From: Lithodes maja
Taxonomy: Eukaryota > Arthropoda > Malacostraca > Decapoda > Lithodidae
NCBI GenBank assembly: GCA_037953745.1
Contig: JBAKBP010001418.1
Location: 1-64,000, forward strand
DNA: 64,000 nt
Reading direction: 5' to 3'
Part shown: positions 52,104 to 61,031 of the stretch, one piece after another
Layout: every line of letters starts with the position of its first letter
How positions within the stretch are numbered: the first letter of the stretch is position 1
Notes under the pieces: model-generated
Seen by the model: only the letters and a program-made list of their open reading frames with translations
The model's database searches: none
What the model was told of the DNA's origin: nothing
Program-made: the position numbers and the translations under genes

Positions 52104-52582
52104 CCTCTGAAGTGCGCACGGGGGTAAATGAAAACCTCCCCCTGTGCTGACGTATTTGAGGTTTTTCGTCACTAAAATATTCATTGTACCATTAATAGCA
52201 TTAATAATTATCCATATGCGCCTATTATGGGTTGATTATAAAGGTATTAACCTGAAACAACAATAAAACGAGTGAAAACAGCGTTTGGATGGTCAAAATC
52301 GGAGATATAGCCCGCGAGTTGTATAATCTATGGGTGAGGCAAACTCCTTTCCCGCCAATTTCCCCCAAGGCCACTGAGACACAGTCGATCGATACTCTCT
52401 CTCTCTCTCTTGCACTCGATGGCCATCAGTGATGACAACACCCTGCTTGCAACTCGCTAATGTTAGCACGAAAATATACCTCAGAATAAGGGAATAATAG
52501 GGAAAATAGGTGATAACTGAGGAATAGGAGGAAAGTGGGGAAGGAGGGGAGGTAGAGGACTGAGATTTTGCATGGCCCAGGG

Positions 52583-52623
<41 letters not shown>

Positions 52624-52718
52624 CGATGTAAAAAGTTGATTTTTAGTTTTACTTACTCCAGAGAGTCTTCCCGCAGTCCGCCGGCCGAACTCTAAAGAGT
52701 CTTCCCGCAGTTCCCGGG
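52104..52718. mobile_element. Possible TTAA-flanked element, 615 bp, with internal poly-A
   Basis: TTAA lies at 52100-52103 and 52719-52722. The ends CCTCTGAAGTGCG and CGCAGTTCCCGGG are imperfect inverted repeats. A (CT)n run (~52397) and a 37-base A run (52585-52621) are inside. The end match is weak. Confidence 0.4.
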
Positions 52719-52722
52719 TTAA

Positions 52723-53076
52723 TAGCACTGTATGAATATTCCCATATTCAAAATATGCTATAGGGGTGCAATGCCTGGTGAGTTATCTGCTCAACAGGTG
52801 GCGTTGTGTGTCTGTGTAAAAGTGAGAGTCCGAGTGTAGGGGGAGAGACAGTGAAGCACGGGAAAGAGGTGGCTTCAGAGATGGGTCGCTTCGGGCCATG
52901 AGTGAGCACCGTGCCTCATGTGAAGGCAAGATGGCAGGTGCTCTTTGTACTCTACGTGCTTCACATGTCTCACTCCCTAGACTGGAACAAGACCTCACGG
53001 GCTTCACTGCTCATTGTACAGCTGTGAATGTCCAGGCTCTCAGCCTATGCCCGAGAGGGAGTAAGTTGGAATATAG

Positions 53077-53114
<38 letters not shown>

Positions 53115-53474
53115 AGTACCGGTACTGTACTGTTAAGTTAGGTGAAGTTAGTTACAGCTTTTTTGTAAGTTGACACTGATTTAGTTGGCCTTGGTTTACA
53201 TCTATCGATTGATGATTGATCTGCTGGTCAAGTGTTTCGGGAACCATATTTACTCACTCATAGATACTTAAAGATGGTCTGTAAGTTTATCAGTCTTTAA
53301 GTTTATCAGTCTTTAAGTCTCATAAATTATATGCATTTTTTTGCCCAGTACAGTACTGCACTTATATAAAATGGATGTGTGACTCCCCAATGCATACCAG
53401 TGGTTATGTTTGACCATCTAACGTCTATAACCCAAAGTCACTGCTGTATATAAGTTGCCACCTATTGTACCTTT
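52723..53474. other. Unrecognised intron sequence with a 37-base A run
   Basis: No supported gene. The stretch before the A run (53077-53113) could be a retrocopied or SINE fragment, because it is non-repetitive, GC-richer than its surroundings and ends in poly-A; I cannot name a source. Confidence 0.35.
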
Positions 53475-53478
53475 AAGG

Positions 53479-53960
53479 GGGGATGGTTCACTTTTGGGGA
53501 CATTTTTGCATGTACAGGTATTCATTATTTTTCTAGTTTTCTCCCTAGACCTCCATCAAATTTAAAAAAAAACATCCATTAGATCCCCCTTCTAATTCTA
53601 CTTTTACTTTTAGAATCTGCTGTTGCAGTAATTCAATCATATGTATTTGCAGTATTAAGAACACTTTTTGCTAGTGAAGTTAACTAATGACACTGTCCCA
53701 TGGTATACACCCATATCTGTACATTTTTCGGTAGAAAAATGTCCTGGCCGAAGGCCGGTTCTTCCGACATTACAGGCTTACTATCGTTCGCCAGGGAAAA
53801 AATCGACACCTAAATAGCACGAAAGGTCTAAATATTGATAAAGAAATGGGCGAAGGGTCTTAAAATCGACTAACTAATGGGGTCAAACATCTTAACATCT
53901 GAAAACTAATGGGGCTAAACATGAGGGAGAAAGTGGTCCAGAAAACCGGCCCATCCCCCC
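53479..53960. mobile_element. TTAA-flanked element with GGGGGGATGG ends, inverted copy (copy 2)
   Basis: The termini GGGGGGATGG / CCATCCCCCC are perfect inverted repeats, with TTAA at 53475-53478 and ATAA (one change) at 53961-53964. It is homologous in reverse orientation to the flanks of 50948-52099. It has 482 bp and no coding capacity. Confidence 0.75.
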
Positions 53961-54733
53961 ATAAGTATCACCATAAATACCATGATAACTTATTAAGTCA
54001 TCCCAGTCTTACTCTTAATTAAGCAAGTGTTGGAGTATGTTCTCATTCAACCCATTTGCCCCTTCATACCCCTTGAATAATAATAATACAACTATTTGTC
54101 AACAACCTACTGGGCAAAAACCCTCATAAGGCTGGGCATACCCCTTGAAGTGGTCTATTTAAACAAGTATTGATTTGTTTGATTATGTAGTTCTCAACAT
54201 TTGAATTGAAGCCTATTGTTCAATACAAAAGTATTCCTATTGTAACTTATGCTCTACTGTACTGGATGGAGGAGTTATGCCCCTTTCTTGAATGTGGCAC
54301 TGTTCAGGAAAGTCCCTTTTGTCATAACTTTCCTTTTTATATTGCTCATTTCATGATGGCAATGAAATATATGCTCAAACCTTGTCATTGTGGTGTTAAT
54401 TTAATTAAAATTTCACACAAAGTAATTTACATGTAGAATACATTACAGTTTGAACAAATTGGTATGTGGGCAAGTTGCTATACAATTGTAAAGCAATTTG
54501 TAACACTCTTACTGGTATAATTATATAGCATTACAATTGCATATCACATGGCACACACTGCATTGCATTTATAGTGCCTTATCCCTTTTCTTTTGCTATA
54601 CAAGAAAGAAGATACATTTCATATATCTTGAGAGAATAAATCCACACTAGTGGCAGACAATACTACTTACACCAAACAGTACCAGTATCAGTGTGGGTTT
54701 CTCCTCCTATGTTCATGACTGCACTATTTTTTA
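53961..54733. other. No gene recognised (intron)
   Basis: AT-rich intron sequence. The longest frames are short, lack recognisable motifs and are not supported by splice signals. Confidence 0.4.
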
Positions 54734-56400
54734 TTTTTTTTTTTTTTCTATGTGATTGAGGGAGGCAAAAGGCATTACTGCCTATAGCGAGTGCCTCCCC
54801 CATAGTTGAAAGAGTGACAGGGCCAAAATCAAGGGACGTTCGAGCCAAAATGCCTGGACACACGGAGTTTGAAGCAATTTAAGTCATAGGAAGAGGGAAA
54901 GACTGATTCTGGGAGAGAGTTCCAGAGCTCAGCTGTTGAGTAGAAGAAAGTTTGAGAATAACGTTTCACTCTTGGGTTGGAGAGTTGCACAGAGTAGGGG
55001 TGGGATTGAGTTGCAAGACGGGTACCACGTGCCCTACGTAAAGGAGGTGGTATGCACTGGGATAGCTCTGAGGAACACTGATTATTATAGTAGCGATAGA
55101 ATAGCGAGAGAGATGCAACATTGCGGCGGAGAGAGAGAGATTGCAGAGAGTTGGTGAGTGGACGGGAGTTAATGATACGAAAGGCCTTCCTTTCAACTTT
55201 GTCTAGGAGAGCGGTGTGAGAGGAACCTCCCCACACATGTGAACAATACTCAATACAAGGGCGCACTATGCCCCTGTACAGAGCAAGAAGCTGTGCTGGG
55301 GAAAAGAACCCCCTAAGGCGGTTGAGCACACCCAGCTTCTGGGAGGCTGCCTTAGCAAGACTGGTAATATGGTCCTTCCAAATGAGAGCAGAAGAAAAAG
55401 AGACACCAAGAATATTGAGAGAAGATGAAGGGTTGATTTTTGTATTGTTGAAGAATAAGGGATAGTCCGCTGGGAGATCCTGACAGGTAGATAGATGGAG
55501 AAATTGGGTTTTGGAGGCATTAAAGTTAACAAGGTTTTCTCTGCCCCAATTGGAAATAGTATTTAGATCAGAATTTAAGAGTTCTATGGCTTCATTACGT
55601 TTGTCGTTGAGGAATTGCTGGCTGGGGCGTTCTGAAAAACTAATGGAGTAGTGTAAGGTTGAGTCGTCTGCGTATGAATGGATGGGAATTAAGGTACAGT
55701 TAAGGAGATCATTTATAAAAATTAGAAAGAGAATAGGAGATAGGACAGAGCCCGGAGGAACACCAGAGTTTATAGGGTGAGGAAGTGAACAATGGCCGTC
55801 CACAACCGCGGCTATGGAACGGCCGGAAAGGAAATTAGAGACAAAGGCACAGATGGAGGGATAGAAACCGAAGGAGGGTAGTTTAGTAATTAAAGATTTA
55901 TGCCAGACTCTATCGAAGGCTTTCGATATGTCTAGTGCAATAGAAAAAGTCTCACCGAAGTCCCGAAAGGAGGATGACCAAGAGTTAGTAAGATATGAAA
56001 GAAGATCACCAGTAGAGCGACCCTTAAGGAAGCCATACTGGCGATCTGAGAGCAGATTATGAGAAGAGAAATGCTTAAGAAATTTGGAAGCAAGAATAGT
56101 TTCAAAAACTTTAGAAAGAATGAGAGCAATTGGACGATAGTTGGAGGGTTAAGAGCAGTCACCCTTCTTTGGGACAGGTTGAATGTGAGCAAACTTCCAG
56201 CATGAAGGGAAGACGTTAGAGGATAGACAGAGACGAAAGAGTTTGCCTAGGCAGGGAGTCAGCACGGAAGCACAGTTTTTGAGAACAACAGGAGGAACAC
56301 CGTCCAGACCGTACGCCTTATTAGTGTTAAGCCCAGAGAGGGTAGAAAGTACATCTTTAGAAGAGATTAGGATATTAGGCATAAGTACAAAGGAGTACAA
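54734..56400 (-). pseudogene. LINE-E copy 1: 5'-truncated non-LTR reverse transcriptase with A-rich tail
   Basis: RT boxes on the minus strand: NKAYGLDGVPPVVLKNCASV, then a stop just before SNYRPIAL (~56151), QYGFLKGRSTGD, ALDISKAFDRVWH, GVPPGSVLSPILFLIF and SYADDSTLHYS. The C-terminal part includes KLGVLNRLRGFFSP, RPCIEYCSHVW, ERKAFRIINS and FYSTAELWNSLPESVFPSSY, with the stop at 54829. The frame is open from ~56140 to 54829. The 3' UTR ends in an A-rich tail (54725-54750). The YADD box and SVLSPILFLIFINDLL are unlike LINE-A, -B, -C and -F, so this is a fifth family, probably jockey/I group. The endonuclease is lost. Confidence 0.85.
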
Positions 56401-56603
56401 AGGAAATCAAGCAACAACAGGTCTAGTGACCCTTCTAGGCTGCTTGTCCTCCAAAACACTGAGGATCAAGTGTCCAAACAGTGGTTTAGAGGGTAGGGGA
56501 ACTTTGGAAAGGGAACTACTGCCCTGGAACTAATGTCCGTGGCAGGATTAGGAAGTTAGTAGGGGACAGATGGGTTAGTAACTGAGGGGAGGATAAAATA
56601 AAG

Positions 56604-56720
56604 TTATTCATTTACAAACGCAGTCAGTCGCGGGTTTGATGCGAGATATTTGTCTAGGCGAAGTTTAAATGAATCAACGGTGCTGCAGTCTATAACATCT
56701 CGGGGAAGCCTAGGAGGGAG
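56604..56720 (-). pseudogene. C-terminal scrap of another LINE
   Basis: PPRLPRDVIDCSTVDSFKLR followed by LDKYLASNPRLT resembles the last ~40 residues of several LINE RT proteins (FKxxLDxxL motif). Upstream it passes into GA-rich low-complexity sequence. Identity is tentative. Confidence 0.45.
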
Positions 56721-56960
56721 GAGGAAGAGGAGCATGATGATGACGAGGAGAAGGTAGAAGAAGAAAGAAAGAAGGAAGAGAAAGTGGAGGAAGTAGTGGG
56801 GGAGGAGGAGGAAAAAGTGAAGGTGTTGGAAGAAAACAGAGAAGGAAGAGGAGCAGGAGGAAGAGCAAGAAGAGGAATTGGATAAGGAATAGGAGGAAGA
56901 GGAAGAGGAGAAAGTTAAGGAGGTGGAGGAGGAGGAAGAGGAGAAAGTGAAGGAGGTGGA
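56718..56960. repeat. GA-rich (GAGGAA)n low-complexity tract
   Basis: Almost pure purine on the plus strand with GAGGAAGAGG-type units. The Ser-rich and Glu-rich frames across it are artefacts of composition. 56961-57594 beyond it holds nothing I recognise. Confidence 0.85.
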
Positions 56961-57594
56961 GGAGGAAGCTATAACGTGGATGGAATGGCTCTGGTCAGGG
57001 TAATGTGTTTGATCATTTTGATCAGAGAGAGGAGGGCGGAGAGGGAGGAATAGCACCGGAATCATCCAAGGTGGAGTTTCTAGCAAAAGTTTGAGCGAAG
57101 AGTTTAGCTCTATAGTTAGCTCTTTAGTTTATACTCAGTGACAGCCAACTTGACTGTCTAGCTATATCTCCTCTGCTATTACCACTGTGGACAATAGTTA
57201 CACTCACAGATGTAGACATTGTATTCAATTTACTGTATGTGTTAAATGGCTTGAAGTTAGGTACACATGCTGATTTAGGCCATCAAAAAGTTTACATTTG
57301 TTCAACGAGGCCACACAAGATTATCAGGTTGAATTGATAAGGTAAATAACATTGTGGGCACTTGCAAGATTTTGGATAGTTAGTGTTTTATATCTAGTCA
57401 TCAATCAAACTACTGTACTGTAGTTGGACAAAAAATGTCAGACGTGTGGTTTCTGTAACTACCTCTATTGAGTTCATTAAAGTAAATGAGGGTGTGTGGT
57501 TTAGCTGTAAGATTAGTAGGCACGTAGTGTATAGTTGATTTTTTATGCTACAAATATCTAACCAAGAACCCATACCTGATATCAATTAACTGGA

Positions 57595-58231
57595 CCATAT
57601 TACCAGTCTTGCTAAGGCAGCCTCCCAGAAGCTGGGTGTGCTCAACCGCCTTAGGGGGTTCTTTTCCCCAACACAGCTTCTTGCTCTGTACAGGGGCATA
57701 GTGCGTCCTTGTATTGAGTATTATTCATATGTGTGGGGAGGTTCCTCTCACACCGCTCTCCTAGACAAAGTTGAAAGAAAGGCCTTTCGTATCATTAACT
57801 CCCGTCCACTCACCAACTCTCTGCAATCTCTCTCTCTCCGCCGCAATGTTGCATCTCTCTCGCTATTCTATCGCTACTATAATAATCAGTGTTCCTCAGA
57901 GCTTTCCCAGTGCATACCACCTCCTTTACGTAGGGCACGTGGTACCCGTCTTGCAACTCAATCCCACCCCTACTCTGTGCAACTCTCTAACCCAAGAGTG
58001 AAATGTTACTCTCAAACTTTCTTCTACTCAACAGCTGAGCTCTGGAACTCTCTCCCAGAATCAGTCTTTCCCTCTTCCTATGACTTAAATTGCTTCAAAC
58101 TCCGTGTGTCCAGGCATTTTGGCTCGATCGTCCCTTGATTTTGGCCCTGTCACTCTTTCAACTATGGGGGAGGCACTCGCTATAGGCAATTCTGCCTTTT
58201 GCCTCCCTCAATCACATAGAAAAAAGAAAAA
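57595..58231 (+). pseudogene. LINE-E copy 2: short 5'-truncated copy, inverted relative to copy 1
   Basis: It starts at GGACCATATTACCAGTC and runs through the RT C-terminus (LNRLRGFFSPTQLLAL ... RPCIEYYSYVWGG ... RHFGSIVP, stop at 58136-58138) to an A-rich tail at ~58220-58235. It is closely similar to the complement of 54734-55378, so the two form a ~640-bp inverted repeat inside one LRCH intron. It ends ~165 bp before the next LRCH exon. Confidence 0.88.
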
Positions 58232-58399
58232 AAAAACTACCGTACAGTTCCGTCTGTGTTGAACACATATTAAGAACAGTTACAGTGTAAGTTTCTTTTT
58301 CTGTTGCAACAACAATAAATATCATTTGATAGGAATGTGTTTCTTCTAGTAATTCATTGACTTGCGGTCAACTTAGTTACTCCATGCCGCATCCCACAG

Positions 58400-58635
58400 C
58401 CGAAATCAACTTAGTGTAGTGCCGGGGTGTGTGTGTTCCCTGGCTGGGCTGCGGGTGCTGGACGTGTCTGGGAACCGTTTGGTGAGTCTACCTGAAGACT
58501 TGGGGCGCCTCCACTCTCTTATGGACCTGGATGCCTCATATAACCAGCTGGCCCACCTACCACCTGCACTTGGAGAACTAGACTCACTCAGAAGACTTAA
58601 CCTGCGGAGAAACTCGTTACAGACGCTTCCTCCAG
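58400..58635 (+). CDS. Lrch: LRCH-family leucine-rich repeat gene, next exon (236 nt)
   Basis: The acceptor is CCCACAG (58398-58399) and the donor G/GTAATA (58636). The first base C completes the AG left by the exon at 50729-50873 (Ser), and the frame then gives RNQLSVVPGCV, LRVLDVSGNRLVSLPEDL, LMDLDASYNQLAHLPPAL and LRRLNLRRNSLQTLPP: one repeat shared with the previous exon plus three more. The NxRRNxLxxLP ending is a typical LRCH repeat. It ends with one base of a split codon. Phase agreement across a 7.5-kb intron is good evidence that both exons belong to one gene. The calponin-homology exons must lie beyond the window. Confidence 0.85.
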
Positions 58636-59122
58636 GTAATATACATTTCTCTTGTGCATCTTTATGTATATTCATAGTTGCAGGTTTAATTATTTTGATG
58701 GTAATCAAGCTTAAGATTACTGAATTATGAGATGTGCATATGCAGAAACACACATCACAAACAATAATAATAATAATAATAATAACAATAATAACAGTAT
58801 ACAGTTTATTGATAATTGCAACTGTAGGCTGAAAATGTTCAGAGCAAATTATTACAGTTTAACTTAAACTATATTATTTACACATATTAAAGTCGACAGC
58901 TTGAGACTGCATATGAGGTAATTTACTAGTTATATATCATGTAATAGATTTTTAAATAGCAATTGAGATGAAATAATAGTTGTACATATTTAAAAGGTTT
59001 GGTAATTGCTTATGAGATAATTTACTGACTATGTTGAGCCTGAATTTTCTGTCATGTGCCGATTTGAACAAAGAACTTGGAGACACTGTAATGTTAACAT
59101 TCTATTGCTGTTGCTGCACATA
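58636..59122. other. LRCH intron start with (AAT)n microsatellite; no other gene
   Basis: An (ATA)n run with interruptions lies at about 58763-58797. The rest is AT-rich without features I can support. Confidence 0.5.
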
Positions 59123-60611
59123 TTATAGGTTTGACTCCTGTAAGGAGATAAAGAAAACCTAATATTTAGTAGTGGCCCCGTAATCATTGACGAACATGCC
59201 TATTACATAAGGCACCCTCTTCAAACACTCATCCGCCGTAGTTTGAATCTACCGCGCAGAGCATAAAAAATTTGAGGAGCCTTCATCATGAGCGCACGCA
59301 ACCTCACTCATGGCTTCAGTCATTATGAATTGGGTTCTCACTACGAAAAAACTTCGTAAAAAAATAAAAAGAAAAAGAAAATAAGAATTCAATAAGCTTT
59401 CCATAATATCGTGGATGTACTTGTGTGGATCTTTGACCAGACGCTGATTCAGGCGTCATTCTTCCTTCACTGACATATCAAGTAAACCAAAATCCTTAAT
59501 ACATCAACGAATGGGAAGGGGATGGTCGGGAGGGCCCCAGTCGTCAATGATTACGGGGCCACTACTAAATATTAGGTTTTCTTTATCTCCTTACAGGAGT
59601 CAAACCTATAATTTATTAGTGGCCCCTCCATCATTGACGAACATGCCTGATATCTAAGACTGGAGGGGGACATTCGTAATCATATCATAACTCTAGTAAA
59701 AGCAGATAATCAAACAACCACATAGTATTCTTACTTCGAAAAAATATATATTTATTGGCGCAGCACATATATACAAAAAGGGGTTCAAGCAGGAGCGTGC
59801 TTCAAAGAAGCCTGCTTGATAAAAAGGGTTAACTCTTGAGACTCTGCGAACAGATCTGTAAGTTAAAAAGGCACCCCACTCAACATAAGTGGTGAAAAAT
59901 AACAAGTTATAAGTTTACATGTGCACATATAACCCCATAATACTAGTGGATATATCTTGCAAAATATATCCAATGCTTAAAATTAAATTGCTTTCACAGC
60001 TACAACTACTATAACAACACTGTTGTTTGTACTCCCATTGTACTAGCACAATTTCCTGCACTGAATAGTACAGAGAAATTTTCATATCACACTACTCATA
60101 ACTAGTATCACAGCTCTTATACTCCGGCGGGGTCTAGGGTGTCCTATGTTACACTGACTGCACCCCCCCCCCCCTCCTTTTCCTTGAAATTAAACAAAAG
60201 TGACTTAAGGGCCACCTAGACCCTCTGCCTTAAAGCTATACATGGCAAGGAAGGTTTGTCTAGAGCTACTGACAGGTATCGAGTCAAAAACGTATGATTA
60301 GAGGCCCACAAATGTGTGGACGTAATATCTTCCACAGAAAAATTCTTAAGGAAACGCAAAGAGGCTGCCCATTTGCGCAAATCGTGGGCCCTACCCACAA
60401 CGCCGGGATTACTCTCTTTAATGACCTCGACCAAAAGAGAAGCCAATCTACGTTTCAGCAAGCGCTTACCCGTACTTGCTACCCATAAAGCACCCTGGGG
60501 GTTTAGAGGAGCTACCCTCAAATATTTGGTTAGAGCCTGCACTGGACATAAATTATGGTGCACCTTTCCCCTTTTCAACGCCGGCACAGTGAACTCTGAA
60601 AACACGTGTTC
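59123..60611 (-). mobile_element. Second DIRS-like element, 3' end only, cut by LINE-F
   Basis: The outer end ATTATAGGTTTGACTCCTG (59123-59194) is the reverse complement of 59541-59610, over ~72 bp. That arm is followed by AATTTATTAGTGGCCCCTCC, which repeats the theme of the other lost end. This is the terminal repeat plus internal complementary region seen in the full DIRS at 28771. A YR fragment lies upstream in the same orientation. The junction with LINE-F is near 60605-60615. Confidence 0.75.
60216..60611 (-). pseudogene. DIRS-like tyrosine recombinase, C-terminal fragment
   Basis: FTVPALKRGKVHHNLCPVQA, ALWVASTGKRLLKRRL, then RAHDLRKWAASLRFLKNFSV and TFLTRYLSVALDKPSLP, ending with a stop at 60216. 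Here the HDLRK motif keeps its catalytic His and Arg, and the RYLS tyrosine is present, in contrast to the full-length element at 30142-31107. The N-terminal half with the first Arg is missing because the sequence switches to LINE-F at ~60611. Confidence 0.85.
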
Positions 60612-61005
60612 ACTGTGCTCATTGTGCTCGGAAGATTTGCTTTTAAAGTACCAGCAGCTGATCAAGTCGTTTAAGGAGAAGTCATCAAGGATCATCGTCT
60701 CAGGAATCGTCCCCCGGCTCGGTGTAGAGAGCCGATTTTACAACATAGCCACCAGCACAAATCGTTGTCTAGCAAACCTCTGCAGGAAGGAGAACGTGGG
60801 ATTCGTCGACACCTGGGACAATTTCTACTACGATGACTATTTGTTTTCGGACGATGGAGTTCATCTGAACCAGGTGGGAGCAGCACGTTTTGGGCGTCTT
60901 CTCAACGATGCGGTGAAGGATTTTCGGAGAAGAAATCGACTCAGCACAGGACAACCAGGAAGGAGGACCGAAGACAGCGAGGACGGCAACCTACAAAGGA
61001 ATTAA
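60612..61005 (+). CDS. LINE-F ORF1 C-terminal part: SGNH/GDSL esterase-like
   Basis: Visible blocks are IIVSGIVPRLG, NVGFVDTWDNF and LFSDDGVHLNQVGAARFG; the last carries the Asp-x-x-His pair of the catalytic triad. The N-terminal block with the nucleophilic Ser is lost by 5' truncation. CR1-type ORF1 proteins are known to carry such esterase domains, probably acting on lipids or membranes during the element's life cycle. A basic tail (KDFRRRNRL) precedes the stop at 61003-61005. ORF2 begins 27-100 nt downstream. Confidence 0.8.
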
Positions 61006-61031
61006 ATACTAATCCGTCAAGAACCGCGAAT

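Noticed and set aside
52898..53173. Short plus-strand frame with a poly-Lys end as a host exon
   Set aside because: The Lys run is a 37-base A tract, and no splice sites or homology support it.
56604..57086. Ser/Phe-rich 160-codon minus-strand frame
   Set aside because: Apart from the last ~38 codons it is composition noise from the GA-rich tract.
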